Shown piece after piece: positions 1 to 7,878 of a stretch of DNA of 64,000 bases. This DNA comes from Conexibacter sp. CPCC 205762. Its GTDB lineage: Bacteria; Actinomycetota; Thermoleophilia; Solirubrobacterales; Solirubrobacteraceae. A model generated the notes under the pieces. It was not told the origin of the DNA. It worked only from the letters and a program-made list of their open reading frames with translations, and searched no databases. Positions within the stretch are counted from its first letter, which is position 1. Each line of letters begins with the position of its first letter. The DNA is taken from assembly GCF_030646155.1 (NCBI RefSeq), contig NZ_JAUTDN010000018.1, positions 1-64,000 on the forward strand. The letters are read 5' to 3'. The translations under genes were made by a program, and so were the position numbers.

Positions 1-550
1 CGGCGGGCGTCGCGGGCGCGGCGGCGCCGACGGGCGGCGCGCCGGGCGCGGCCCCGGCTCCGGCGGGCGGCGCGGCCGCCAGATCGGCCAGCTCCGGCTG
101 CTCGACCAGCTGCTGCTCCAGCCGTCTCGCGAACTGTCTCAGCAGGCGGTCGGCGACCTCTCTCATCACGCCGCCGCCGAACTGGGCGACGCGGCCGGTG
201 ACGGCGACGTCGGTGAGGAGGTCGATCGTGGTCCGCTCGGGGTCGTCCTCGACCGGCCGCAGCAGCGCGGTGATCGTCGCCTCGACGGTGCCGGAGCCGC
301 GCGCCTCCTGGCCGCTGGCGCGCAGCACGACGGTGTTCGACGCCGGGTCGGCGGAGACGACGGTGACGCCGGCTCTGTAGGTGACGCCGATCGGGCCGAC
401 CTTGACTCTCATCGTCGCGCGCAGCTCGTCGCCCTCGTAGCCGTCGACGCTGACGCCGGGCATCGCCGGGGCGATCCGCTCGAGGTTCGTCAGCAGCGGC
501 CAGGCGCGCTCGAGCGGCAGGCCGAGCGAAAACTCGTTGGCGATCTCCAT
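1..550 (-). CDS. CoxG-like SRPBCC-family protein, 3' end cut by window edge
   Basis: Reading the minus strand from the ATG at 550 gives an uninterrupted frame that runs off position 1, so the stop lies outside the window. The protein begins MEIANEFSLGLPLERAWPLL and continues with an APAMPGV segment and KVGPIGVTY, the pattern of the CoxG/SRPBCC family (carbon monoxide dehydrogenase subunit G). About residue 150 onward it becomes an Ala/Pro/Gly-rich linker. CoxG-type proteins accompany molybdenum hydroxylases and are thought to assist their assembly or membrane attachment. This fits the mocA-like and xdhC-like genes at 34210-36215, although no hydroxylase subunit is inside the window. TATACT ends only 6 nt before the start, so the mRNA is probably leaderless. 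The promoter carries the shared palindromic operator at 555-566. Confidence 0.8.
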   Translation of the reverse strand, partial: MEIANEFSLGLPLERAWPLLTNLERIAPAMPGVSVDGYEGDELRATMRVKVGPIGVTYRAGVTVVSADPASNTVVLRASGQEARGSGTVEATITALLRPVEDDPERTTIDLLTDVAVTGRVAQFGGGVMREVADRLLRQFARRLEQQLVEQPELADLAAAPPAGAGAAPGAPPVGAAAPATPA

Positions 551-554
551 GACA

Positions 555-566
555 ACAGTATACACT
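555..566. promoter_or_regulatory. Palindromic operator between divergent genes (regulon site 1)
   Basis: ACAGTATACACT matches the recurrent window motif ACTGTATACAGT at 10 of 12 positions. On the minus strand the site contains TATACT, a good -10 box for the CoxG-like gene starting at 550. On the plus strand TACACT (561-566) could serve the gene starting at 577. Binding here would block both promoters. Confidence 0.65.
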
Positions 567-576
567 CGCCACTACG

Positions 577-927
577 ATGGATACCTCGCATGACGGCGGC
601 ATCGGCGGCTCGTGGACGGCGACGGCGAACGGCGACGTGGCGGCTTCGCGCACGACGGCGACGGCCAACGGCGACGCGGCAGCGCCGCGCGCGCTGGCGT
701 CCGAGCGCCGGCTGGAGCTGGAGAACGAGTTCGGCCACGTGATCGTCGCGCTCGACCTCGGCGCGAACGGTCCCCGCCTCCGGATCGAGGACCTGCGCAA
801 CGGCCGCACGATCCACCTCGACCCGCTCGAGCTGGCCAGCCTCACGTGGCTGACGCACGATCGGCTCGGCCCGTTCCTCGACCCCAGTCAGACCGGCTGG
901 CGCAGCGACGAAGGAGCATTCGAATGA
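577..927 (+). CDS. Small hypothetical protein encoded ahead of a Rieske oxygenase
   Basis: This is a 116-residue protein of unknown function. The first 40 residues are low-complexity and contain a duplicated TATANGD element (about residues 14-20 and 27-33), followed by an Ala-rich stretch. The last 75 residues look like a folded domain (LENEFGHVIVALDLGANGPRL, then a HLDPLELASLTWL helix). The stop overlaps the start of the Rieske alpha-subunit gene by ATGA, so the two are translationally coupled and this protein probably works with the oxygenase. The ATG at 577 lies just downstream of the shared operator at 555-566. I do not recognise the family. Confidence 0.65.
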   Translation: MDTSHDGGIGGSWTATANGDVAASRTTATANGDAAAPRALASERRLELENEFGHVIVALDLGANGPRLRIEDLRNGRTIHLDPLELASLTWLTHDRLGPFLDPSQTGWRSDEGAFE

Positions 928-2123
928 CGGCGATCACCGACCCCGCCGACCTGATCACCGACGACTGGCGCGTCCACGGCAGCATCTACACCTCGGAGGC
1001 GATCTTCGCCGCCGAGCAGGAGCGGATCTTCCGGACGAGCTGGCTGTACGTCGCGCACGAGAGCGAGCTGCGCAACCCCGGTGACTACAAGACGACGTAC
1101 GCCGGCACGCAGCCGGTGATCGTCACGCGCGGCGCCGACGACGGCAGGCTGCGCGTGATGCTCAACCGCTGCCGCCACCGCGGCGCCGCCGTCTGCCAGG
1201 CGGAGTCGGGCTCGGCCAACTTCTTCCGCTGCCCGTATCACGGCTGGACGTACAGAAACACCGGCGAGCTGCGCGGGATCACCTACGACGACGCCTACTC
1301 CGACCTCGATCGCGAGCAGCTCGGCCTGACGCAGCTGCCGCGCGTCGACGTCGCGCACGGCTTCGTCTTCGCCAGCTTCGCGCAGGAGGGCCCGTCGCTG
1401 CAGGAGCACCTCGGCCACGCGCTGCCCTACCTGGAGCTGATCTCGCGGCAGGGGCCGGAGGGGATCCGGCTCTCGGCCGGCTCGCACCGGCTGGAGTACG
1501 AGGCCAACTGGAAGCTGCAGGTCGAGAACACGATCGACAACTACCACTTCGGCTTCGTCCATCGCAGCTTCCTCGAAGTGCTCGCCGACCGCGTCGGCGA
1601 GGCGCCGCCGATCATGCAGCAGATCCTCTTCAACGAGACCTACCGCACGGTCGACCTCGGCAACGGCCACTCGGTCCACGAGTTCGGCGACCCGCGCGCA
1701 GGCAACAACGGCGCGCAGCTCGGCGACCTGCCGTTCAACCTGATCGTCTTCCCCAACCTCTGCTTCGTCGGGGCGCAGGTGCGGCACGTGCTGCCCAAGC
1801 GCGCCGGCCACACCGAGGTGCGGCTCTACCCGATGTTGCACGAGGGCGCCAGCGACGAGTACAACACGGCGATCCTGCGCACGCACGAGGGCTTCTACGG
1901 CGCGGCCGGGATGGGCGGGCCCGACGACGTCGAGGTCGCCTTCGAGCGCGTCGCCGACGGCATGCGCGCGACCGAGCAGGAGTGGCTGGTGATGAGCCGC
2001 GGCGCCCACCGCGAGCAGCCGCAGCCGGACGGGACGATCGTCGGCCACTCGGCCGACGAGGTGCCGCAGCGGGCCTTCTACCGCGGCTGGCGCCGCGCGA
2101 TGGCGATCGGCGGTGCGGCATGA
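924..2123 (+). CDS. Rieske aromatic-ring-hydroxylating oxygenase, alpha subunit
   Basis: This 399-residue protein is the catalytic large subunit of a two-component ring-hydroxylating dioxygenase. The N-terminal Rieske [2Fe-2S] domain has C83-x-H85 (NRCRHRG) and C103-x2-H106 (CPYHGW). The C-terminal domain has the mononuclear-iron motif NWKLQVENTIDNYHFGFVH, with D205 as the inter-subunit bridge and H208/H213 as iron ligands; these assignments come from the family pattern. The enzyme is expected to insert O2 into an aromatic acid to give a cis-dihydrodiol. It starts at an ATGA overlap with the small upstream gene and ends at an ATGA overlap with its beta subunit. Substrate cannot be read from sequence. 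Confidence 0.93.
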   Translation: MTAITDPADLITDDWRVHGSIYTSEAIFAAEQERIFRTSWLYVAHESELRNPGDYKTTYAGTQPVIVTRGADDGRLRVMLNRCRHRGAAVCQAESGSANFFRCPYHGWTYRNTGELRGITYDDAYSDLDREQLGLTQLPRVDVAHGFVFASFAQEGPSLQEHLGHALPYLELISRQGPEGIRLSAGSHRLEYEANWKLQVENTIDNYHFGFVHRSFLEVLADRVGEAPPIMQQILFNETYRTVDLGNGHSVHEFGDPRAGNNGAQLGDLPFNLIVFPNLCFVGAQVRHVLPKRAGHTEVRLYPMLHEGASDEYNTAILRTHEGFYGAAGMGGPDDVEVAFERVADGMRATEQEWLVMSRGAHREQPQPDGTIVGHSADEVPQRAFYRGWRRAMAIGGAA

Positions 2124-2623
2124 GCGCGCTGACCCCGGAGGCCGCCGCGACCGGCGACCTCGCCGCCGTCGCCGCCTTCCTCTACCGCGAGGCCGAGCTG
2201 CTCGACGGCTACGAGCTGGAGGCGTGGCTGGAGCTGTACGCGCCCGACGCGACCTACTGGATCCCGCAAGGCGGCCGCGAGACGGACCCGCGCTTCGACG
2301 TGCAGCTGATGCTCGACGACCGCAGACGGCTGCGCGAGCGGGTGCTGCGGATCAACGGCGGCCACGCCTACTCGCAGGATCCGAGATCGAGCACCGTCCA
2401 CCTGGTCGGCAACGTGCGGATCGCGGGGGAGGAGGAGGGCGCGCTCGACGTCCGCTCGGTGCAGCTGATCACCGAGCTGCGCAAGGGCAGGCAGCTGCTC
2501 TACTCGGCTCACGTGCGCCATCTGCTCGTGCCCGACGCGGCGCACGGCTTCCTGATCCGCGCGAAGGAGATCCGGCTCGTCAACAACGAGGTCCCGCTCG
2601 GCAACCTGACCTTCCTGCTGTAG
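2120..2623 (+). CDS. Aromatic-ring-hydroxylating dioxygenase, beta subunit
   Basis: This 167-residue protein has the NTF2-like (SnoaL-type) fold pattern of dioxygenase small subunits: an N-terminal helix FLYREAELLDGYELEAWLEL, then YAPDATYWIP, and the C-terminal strand NNEVPLGNLTFLL. Beta subunits support the alpha3beta3 hexamer and carry no metal ligands. The start overlaps the alpha-subunit stop (ATGA), so the two are co-translated at matched levels. The gene ends 33 nt before the operator of the GntR gene, so this transcription unit probably finishes here. Confidence 0.92.
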   Translation: MSALTPEAAATGDLAAVAAFLYREAELLDGYELEAWLELYAPDATYWIPQGGRETDPRFDVQLMLDDRRRLRERVLRINGGHAYSQDPRSSTVHLVGNVRIAGEEEGALDVRSVQLITELRKGRQLLYSAHVRHLLVPDAAHGFLIRAKEIRLVNNEVPLGNLTFLL

Positions 2624-2656
2624 GGGGTCAGAGAAGTGGAGCCAGCTCGGCCGCAT

Positions 2657-2668
2657 TCTGTATACTGT
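2657..2668 (+). promoter_or_regulatory. Operator and -10 region of the GntR gene (regulon site 2)
   Basis: TCTGTATACTGT is a 10/12 match to the shared operator. Its TATACT (2661-2666) sits 6 nt before the GTG at 2673, leaving no space for a ribosome binding site. The arrangement is nearly identical to that in front of the CoxG-like gene (TATACTGTTGAC+GTG versus TATACTGTTGTC+ATG). The operator overlapping the regulator's own -10 box indicates autoregulation. Confidence 0.75.
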
Positions 2669-2672
2669 TGAC

Positions 2673-3392
2673 GTGAAGCCTTCCGATCTCTCCGCGGTGA
2701 AGCTGGAGCGCGGCTTCAGCGAACGCCGCATCACCGCCGATTACGTCGCGGACGCGCTGCGCGACGCGATCCACCGCGGCGAGCTGGCAGACGGCGCCGA
2801 GCTGAACCAGGCCGCGCTCGCGACCCATTTCGGCGTCTCGCGCGTGCCGGTGCGCGAGGCGATGCGCCAGTTGCAGGCGGAGGGCCTGATCGACACGCGC
2901 GCGCACAGACTCGCGGTCGTCAGAGCGCTCGACCTCGAACGCGTCGTGGAGCTGTACGACGTGCGCGCGCTGCTGGAGGGGTTCGCGATCGAGCGCGCCG
3001 TCCCGCGGCTGTCGGCGGCCGACCTGCGCGCCGCGAAGGTGCTCGACGAGCAGATGCTCGGCGACGTCGACCACGCCCGCTGGCTGGAGCTGAACGCGCG
3101 CTTCCACCGGCTGCTGTACGCGCCGTCGGAGGCCGAGACGACGCTGGAGCTGATCGACCAGCTGCGCGCCCGCGGCGAGCGCTACGTGCGCCTCTGGAGC
3201 CACGGGCCGGGGATCCACCGGCCGCTGGAGGCCGGCGAGGAGCACACCGCGATCGTCGCCCTCTGCGAGGCGCGCGACGCCGCCGGCGCCCGCGCCGCGA
3301 TCGAACGCCACATCCATCACACGCGCGATCGTCTGATGGAGCACGGCAGCCGCGCCGCGGCCGCCGCTGCCGCCGCCGACGGCGCCGCCTGA
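2673..3392 (+). CDS. GntR-family transcriptional regulator, FCD subfamily
   Basis: This 239-residue regulator has an N-terminal winged helix-turn-helix with the GntR signature (ALATHFGVSRVPVREAMRQLQAEGLI, about residues 49-74). An all-helical FCD ligand-binding domain follows, including LNARFHRLLY and the C-terminal ERHIHHTRDRL helix. FCD regulators such as VanR, PdhR and LldR usually repress catabolic genes until a carboxylic-acid inducer binds. The gene starts at GTG directly behind a copy of the palindrome found at eight other promoters here, so it is the best candidate for the regulon's controller. It ends with an Ala-rich tail. The inducer is unknown but is probably the pathway substrate or an intermediate. 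Confidence 0.9.
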   Translation: MKPSDLSAVKLERGFSERRITADYVADALRDAIHRGELADGAELNQAALATHFGVSRVPVREAMRQLQAEGLIDTRAHRLAVVRALDLERVVELYDVRALLEGFAIERAVPRLSAADLRAAKVLDEQMLGDVDHARWLELNARFHRLLYAPSEAETTLELIDQLRARGERYVRLWSHGPGIHRPLEAGEEHTAIVALCEARDAAGARAAIERHIHHTRDRLMEHGSRAAAAAAAADGAA

Positions 3393-3412
3393 GCATCGCC
3401 GGAGGCACGTGA

Positions 3413-3446
3413 GCCGCCGTCTCCCGCCTGGGGAGGGGGCGGCTTT
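3413..3446 (+). terminator. Hairpin terminator after the GntR gene
   Basis: A GC-rich inverted repeat (GCCGCC-GT-CTCCC on the left, GGGAGGGGGCGGC on the right) with a short loop is followed by TTT. It lies 20 nt past the GntR stop and ahead of the next promoter, so it probably ends the regulator's transcript. Confidence 0.55.
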
Positions 3447-3506
3447 CGCATGCCCGCAGATCCTCGGGTGAGCGCACCGCGATCGGCTGGCATTCGTCAA
3501 GAGAAT

Positions 3507-3518
3507 GCTGTATACAGT
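3507..3518 (+). promoter_or_regulatory. Operator of the main catabolic operon (regulon site 3)
   Basis: The perfect 10-bp palindrome CTGTATACAG lies at 3508-3517. TACAGT (3513-3518) can act as the -10 box with 7 nt to the ATG at 3526, so the operon's first gene is probably leaderless. An in-frame ATG at 3505 lies inside this promoter and is therefore an unlikely start. Confidence 0.75.
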
Positions 3519-3525
3519 TGCCAGT

Positions 3526-4116
3526 ATGACCGTGACCACTGATTCGCTCGTCGTCCGCAAGTGGGTGACCGTCGTCGAGGAGATCGACCACGACGGCGGC
3601 CCGGCGGTCGAGGAGCCGCTCGTCAAGGCGGCCGTCGGCGTCGTCATCGCCAACCCCTACGCCGGCCGCTACACGGAGACGCTGGAGGCGCTGATCGAGC
3701 CGAGCATCCCGCTCGCCAGAGAGCTGGTCGCGCGCTGCAGAGCCGCGCTCGGCGGGCGCGAGCCGCAGAGCTGCGGCAAGGCCGCGATCGTCGGCACCAA
3801 CGGCGATCAGGACCACGGCGTCGCCTGCGTCACGACCCCGTTCGGCGACGCGATGCGGGCCGAGATCGACGGCATCACCTGGGTCACCTCGACCTCGAAG
3901 GTCGCCGTCGCCGGCACGCCGATCGACGTCCCGCTCGCCTACAAGCGCGCGCTCTACGTGCGCGAGTACTACGACACGATCACGCTGACCGTGCCCGACG
4001 GCCCCAAGCCCGACGAGATCCTTGTCGTCGCGGCGATGGCCTCGCGCGGCCGCGTCCACCACCGTGTCGGCGGCCTCCGCAGAGACGAGGTCAGCGTCGG
4101 GGACGGCCTCCGATGA
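3526..4116 (+). CDS. DUF1185 / amino-acid-synthesis family protein
   Basis: This 196-residue protein matches the family annotated as 'amino acid synthesis' (DUF1185). Segments include VRKWVTVVEEIDHDGGPAVEEP at the N-terminus, ANPYAGRYTE, GKAAIVGTNGDQDHG and the C-terminal GPKPDEILVVAAMASRGRVHHR. Members recur in bacterial catabolic clusters near flavin- or Rieske-type oxygenases. Their biochemical role is not established to my knowledge, and the family name is not evidence of amino-acid synthesis here. It is the first gene of a long operon, and its last codons overlap the next gene by ATGA. The start at 3526 is chosen because the ATG at 3505 lies within the promoter. Confidence 0.85.
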   Translation: MTVTTDSLVVRKWVTVVEEIDHDGGPAVEEPLVKAAVGVVIANPYAGRYTETLEALIEPSIPLARELVARCRAALGGREPQSCGKAAIVGTNGDQDHGVACVTTPFGDAMRAEIDGITWVTSTSKVAVAGTPIDVPLAYKRALYVREYYDTITLTVPDGPKPDEILVVAAMASRGRVHHRVGGLRRDEVSVGDGLR

Positions 4117-4823
4117 GCGCTCCCGCGACGCGCGCCGACGCCGGCGCCACCGCCGGCCTGCTCTTCTCCCAGATGCAGCCGCCGGCCGGCGGCGACCTGG
4201 CCGACTTCCACGACTGGTACGAGTCCGAGCACATCCCCGCGCGGATGGCGATCCCCGGCTTCGAGCAGGCGGTGCGGTACGAGCTGGCCACGCAGGAGGG
4301 CGGTCCCGAGACCGCCCGGTGGCTTGCCTGCTACTTCCTCGACGACGTCGCCGCGCTGGAGACCCCGGAGTACCTGCGGCTGAAGGCCGACCCGGGCGAG
4401 CGCACCGCGCGCATGCTCGCGAGCGTCGACCTCTTCACGCGCTACATCTGCGACCAGCTGTCCGACACGGGCAGAGCCGACGAGCAGCCGCACGCGCTGC
4501 TCGCGATCGCCTTCGCCGTCCCCGGCCACGACGAGGACGAGTTCAACGGCTGGTACGAGGAGGAGCACGTCCCGCTGCTGATGCAGGTCCCCGGCTGGCT
4601 GCGGGTGCGCCGCTACAAGGTGCGTCCCGGCTCGGCCGGCCCGCCGTGGACCCACATCGCCCTGCACGAGCTGCGCAGCGAGGAGGCGCTCAGCCGCCCC
4701 GAGCGCGCCGCCGCCCGTGACACCCCCCGCCGTGACGCGCTCGCCAAGCGCGACTGGTTCGACAGCGGCCGCTGGGTCTACCGACCGATCCACAGCGCCG
4801 CCCCCGCCGCCACCACCGCCTGA
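4113..4823 (+). CDS. Two-domain EthD/dimeric alpha-beta-barrel-like protein
   Basis: This 236-residue protein is built from two homologous ferredoxin-like halves. The first contains DFHDWYESEHIPARMAIPGF (about residues 26-45) and the second EFNGWYEEEHVPLLMQVPGW (about residues 136-155). The internal duplication of the W-Y-x-E-E-H-x-P pattern is characteristic of EthD/DABB proteins, some of which are small enzymes or chaperone-like helpers in degradation pathways. The duplication would let one chain form the usual dimeric barrel alone. No specific reaction can be assigned. It overlaps the previous gene by ATGA. Confidence 0.75.
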   Translation: MSAPATRADAGATAGLLFSQMQPPAGGDLADFHDWYESEHIPARMAIPGFEQAVRYELATQEGGPETARWLACYFLDDVAALETPEYLRLKADPGERTARMLASVDLFTRYICDQLSDTGRADEQPHALLAIAFAVPGHDEDEFNGWYEEEHVPLLMQVPGWLRVRRYKVRPGSAGPPWTHIALHELRSEEALSRPERAAARDTPRRDALAKRDWFDSGRWVYRPIHSAAPAATTA

Positions 4824-4847
4824 CCCGAGAGAGGACCCACCCGCGCC

Positions 4848-5861
4848 ATGGCACTTCCCTACACCCGCGCCGAGATCAAGGATCGCGCCCGCACCGAGTG
4901 GAGCGGCGCGTGCAACGTCACGCTGCCGTCGTTCAGCGCCGACTTCAAGACCCTGAACGAGGCCGGCATCGCGCACGACGTCAAGCTCGCCGCCGCGCAG
5001 GGCTACTGGGGCACGCTCGTCGCGTCCGAGTCGGGCACGACGACGGAGGAGTACAAGCGCTTCCTCGAGGTCGCCGCCGAAGCGGCGCCGGAGGGCTTTA
5101 AGCTCGTCGCCCACCTCAGCTTCTCGACCGTCGAGGAGTCGATCGAGGTCTGCAAGCTCGCCGAGGGCCTCGGCGTCGAGGCCGGCCTGCTGTCGTACCC
5201 GCCGATCTTCCGCCCCAAGAGCAGCGCCGAGATCGTCGCGCACACCAAGCACGTGACCGACAGCACGGATCTCGCGATGATCCTCTTCGGCGTCAACACG
5301 TGGGGCTTCAGACCGCTGCACCCGGCCGGCTTCCCGATGGACGCGCTGGTCGAGATGAGCAAGCTCGAGACGGCCGCGGCGCTCAAGTACGAGGGCGGCG
5401 GCGCTGCGCTCTTCAGCGCCTTCGAGGAGGCCCACTGGCGCTGCCACGAGCACGTCATCGTGCAGAACCCGATGGAGGTCCACATCCCCGCGATGGTGGC
5501 CAACTACGACGTCAGATGGTTCGGCACCAGCGGCTACGAGGCGTACGCCGACCGGATCCCGAAGCTGGTCGAGGCGGCCGTCGCGGGCGACCGCGAGCGG
5601 GCGATGGAGATCTTCTGGTCCTACCACCCGGGCCGCGAGACCAGAGGCGCCTTCCACGCCACCTTCGCCGGCGCGAACTTCATCCACCGCGTCGGCTGGA
5701 AGTACCTCGGCTGGCTGCAGGGCTACAACGGCGGCCTGCTGCGGATGCCGCAGATGCGCCTGCAGCCCGGCCAGATGAAGGCGCTGCGCGGCGGCCTGGC
5801 CGCCTCCGGCTTCGAGCTGCCGGCCGACGACGCGGAGTTCTACGCCGGCCGGACGGTGTGA
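4848..5861 (+). CDS. DapA-family (dihydrodipicolinate synthase-like) aldolase/lyase
   Basis: This 337-residue TIM-barrel protein belongs to the class I aldolases related to DapA. The segment GYWGTLVASESGTTTEEYKRFLEV corresponds to the family's G-x-x-G-T-T-G-E region, and the lysine of AAALKYEGGG is placed as the Schiff-base lysine. It is longer than DapA (about 290 residues) because of a C-terminal extension. In aromatic pathways, relatives such as NahE and PhdJ act as hydratase-aldolases releasing pyruvate and an aldehyde. With dioxygenases and aldehyde dehydrogenases in the same operon that role is attractive, but it is inference. Lysine biosynthesis is unlikely in this context. Confidence 0.78.
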   Translation: MALPYTRAEIKDRARTEWSGACNVTLPSFSADFKTLNEAGIAHDVKLAAAQGYWGTLVASESGTTTEEYKRFLEVAAEAAPEGFKLVAHLSFSTVEESIEVCKLAEGLGVEAGLLSYPPIFRPKSSAEIVAHTKHVTDSTDLAMILFGVNTWGFRPLHPAGFPMDALVEMSKLETAAALKYEGGGAALFSAFEEAHWRCHEHVIVQNPMEVHIPAMVANYDVRWFGTSGYEAYADRIPKLVEAAVAGDRERAMEIFWSYHPGRETRGAFHATFAGANFIHRVGWKYLGWLQGYNGGLLRMPQMRLQPGQMKALRGGLAASGFELPADDAEFYAGRTV

Positions 5862-5863
5862 CG

Positions 5864-6880
5864 ATGACGCTGTACCTGGGTGCCGACGACATGCGCGCGC
5901 TGGCGACGCATGCCGTGACGATGAACGCCGCGCGCGCCGCCGTCGAGGCCGAGGCGGCGGGGCGGACGGTCGTGCCGCCGCGGATGGACGTCGACCTCGA
6001 GCGCGGCTTCCTGCGCGTGATGCCGGCCGCCTACAACGACCTGATGGGCCTGAAGGTGATGACGCTCGTCAGAGGCCTCGGGACGCGCTACCTGATCCTG
6101 CTCTACAGCCAAACCAGCGGCGAGCTGATCGCGATGTTCGACGCCGACGAGGTGACGCGCCTGCGGACCGCGGCGACGACGACGCTGGCCGGCGAGATGC
6201 TCGTGCCGGGCGGCAGCGAGACGCTCGGCCTGGTCGGCTCCGGCTTCGAGGCCGAGGGCCATCTGCGCGCCTTCGCGGCGCAGTGGCCGCTGCGCGAGGT
6301 GCGCGTCTTCAGCCGCGGCCGCGAGCGCCGCGAGGCGTTCGCGGCGCGGATGAGCGAGGAGCTGGGGATCGCGGTCGAGCCGGTCGAGACGGTCGCCGCG
6401 GCGACCGGCAGCGCGCCCGTCTGCGTGCTGGCGACGAAGGCGAGCGAGCCGGTCGTCAACGGCGCCGACTTCCAGCCGGGCGCGGTCGTGCTGTCGATCG
6501 GCTCGACGCGGCCCGACCTGCGCGAGCTGGACGCCGCGACGCTGCGCCGCTCGGCCGCGCTGCTGGTCGACGACGCGCGCCAGGTCAAGCTGGAGTCGGG
6601 CGACATCATCGAGGCGCTCGCCTGCGGCGCGCTGAGCGCCGACCACGTCGTCGGGATGGCGCAGGCCGAGCCGGCGAAGCTGGTGCGCGACGGCGATCGC
6701 GACCTGCTCGCGTTCAAGTCGGTCGGGACCGCGATCCAGGACCTCGCGCTCGCCTCCGCCGTGCACGCGGCGGCGGTCGAGGCCGGGCGCGGTCGCGACG
6801 TCGGCGAGCTGACGCGGCTGAAGCCGTTCGCGGCCCCGCCGCCCGACGCGCTGCAGGCGATCGCCGAGGGCACGGCATGA
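5864..6880 (+). CDS. Ornithine cyclodeaminase / mu-crystallin family protein
   Basis: This 338-residue protein has the OCD/mu-crystallin pattern: an N-terminal dimerisation region with PPRMDVDLERGFLRVMPA, then VMTLV, and a Rossmann NAD(P) site at LGLVGSGFEAEGHLRAF. A SIGSTRPDLRELD segment follows. Family members are NAD(P)-dependent ketimine reductases, alanine dehydrogenases or ornithine cyclodeaminases, so a step on an imine, amino acid or keto acid is possible. The in-frame GTG at 5858 would overlap the preceding stop and is an alternative start. The end overlaps the next gene by ATGA. Confidence 0.82.
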   Translation: MTLYLGADDMRALATHAVTMNAARAAVEAEAAGRTVVPPRMDVDLERGFLRVMPAAYNDLMGLKVMTLVRGLGTRYLILLYSQTSGELIAMFDADEVTRLRTAATTTLAGEMLVPGGSETLGLVGSGFEAEGHLRAFAAQWPLREVRVFSRGRERREAFAARMSEELGIAVEPVETVAAATGSAPVCVLATKASEPVVNGADFQPGAVVLSIGSTRPDLRELDAATLRRSAALLVDDARQVKLESGDIIEALACGALSADHVVGMAQAEPAKLVRDGDRDLLAFKSVGTAIQDLALASAVHAAAVEAGRGRDVGELTRLKPFAAPPPDALQAIAEGTA

Positions 6881-7878
6881 GCCAGGACCGTCTGTCGAGC
6901 GCGCCCGGACCGACTGCCGGAAAAGACCCCTTGAGCAATCGCGAACGTGAGATGCTGCCGCCGATGGCGGGCATGGATGCCACCGCGGCGGCCGCACAGG
7001 AGAGCGCGGCCGCGACGCTCGGCCGGCTGGCGGGCGTCACCGTCGCCGTGCCCGATCCCGCCGCGACGGCCGCCTTCCTCGGCGACGGGATCGGCTTCGC
7101 CGTCGAGTCGCTGCCCGGCGGCGACGTCGCCGTCCGCTGCGAGGGCGACTACGGCCCGCGCGGCCAGACCGCCGTCGTGCTGCGCCAGGCACAGGGCGGG
7201 GCCGAGTCGCAGGAGCTGCTCGCGATCACCTGGGAGGTCGCCGACGGCTACGACTTCGCCGCGCTCGCCGTGCGTGCCGCGGAGGCCGGCGCGACCACCA
7301 CCGAGACCCCCGCCGGCGGGCTCGCGCTCGCCGACCCCGCCGGCAACCCGCTCGTCGTCGAGCCGGCGGCGGCCCACACCGTCGCGCCGCCGGCGCCGGG
7401 CCTGCTCGGCCCGCGCCGCCTCGGCCACATCAACGTCAAGAGCGACGCGCCGCCGCGCTCCAGCGCCTTCTTCCAGCGCGTGCTGGGGCTGAAGCTGTCC
7501 GAGCAGATCGGCGACAACCTCTTCTTCCTGCGGATCGGCGCCGAGCACCACAACCTCGGGATCCGCCCCGGCGAGCGCGGGATGCTCCACCATCTCGGCT
7601 GCGAGCTGGCCGGCTGGCACGCCTACCAGCCGATCCTCGACCGGCTCGCCGCGCACGGCTGGAAGGTCGAGTACGGGCCGGGCCGCCACGTCCCGGGCCG
7701 CAACCTCTTCACGTATGTCGTCGACCCGTCCTCGGGGCTGCGCGTCGAGCTGTTCGCCGACATGGCGCAGATCGCCGACGAGCGCGGCCACGAGCCGGTC
7801 CGCTGGGAGGCCGGCGACCGCATGACGAAGACGATCAACACGTGGGGCCCGACCCCGCCGGCCAGCTTCCTGGCGTGA
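6877..7878 (+). CDS. VOC-superfamily extradiol-type ring-cleavage dioxygenase
   Basis: This 333-residue protein has two vicinal-oxygen-chelate modules. The C-terminal one keeps a plausible His-His-Glu metal triad in GHINVKS, MLHHLGCEL and GLRVELFAD, as in type I catechol 2,3-dioxygenases. The N-terminal module (about residues 48-165) is degenerate, as is usual for two-domain extradiol enzymes. The expected reaction is Fe(II)-dependent meta-cleavage of a catechol-like intermediate. This fits an upstream Rieske dioxygenase, an SDR that would rearomatise a dihydrodiol, and an alpha/beta hydrolase that would act on the ring-fission product. The first ~45 residues are poorly conserved and the true start could be later. 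Confidence 0.82.
   Translation: MSQDRLSSAPGPTAGKDPLSNREREMLPPMAGMDATAAAAQESAAATLGRLAGVTVAVPDPAATAAFLGDGIGFAVESLPGGDVAVRCEGDYGPRGQTAVVLRQAQGGAESQELLAITWEVADGYDFAALAVRAAEAGATTTETPAGGLALADPAGNPLVVEPAAAHTVAPPAPGLLGPRRLGHINVKSDAPPRSSAFFQRVLGLKLSEQIGDNLFFLRIGAEHHNLGIRPGERGMLHHLGCELAGWHAYQPILDRLAAHGWKVEYGPGRHVPGRNLFTYVVDPSSGLRVELFADMAQIADERGHEPVRWEAGDRMTKTINTWGPTPPASFLA

Noticed and set aside
3505..3525. ATG at 3505 as the start of the DUF1185 gene
   Set aside because: It lies upstream of and across the operator and -10 box, so it would not be in the mRNA.
4848..5861. Assignment of the DapA-family gene to lysine biosynthesis
   Set aside because: It lies inside a catabolic operon, is longer than DapA and lacks other lysine genes around it.
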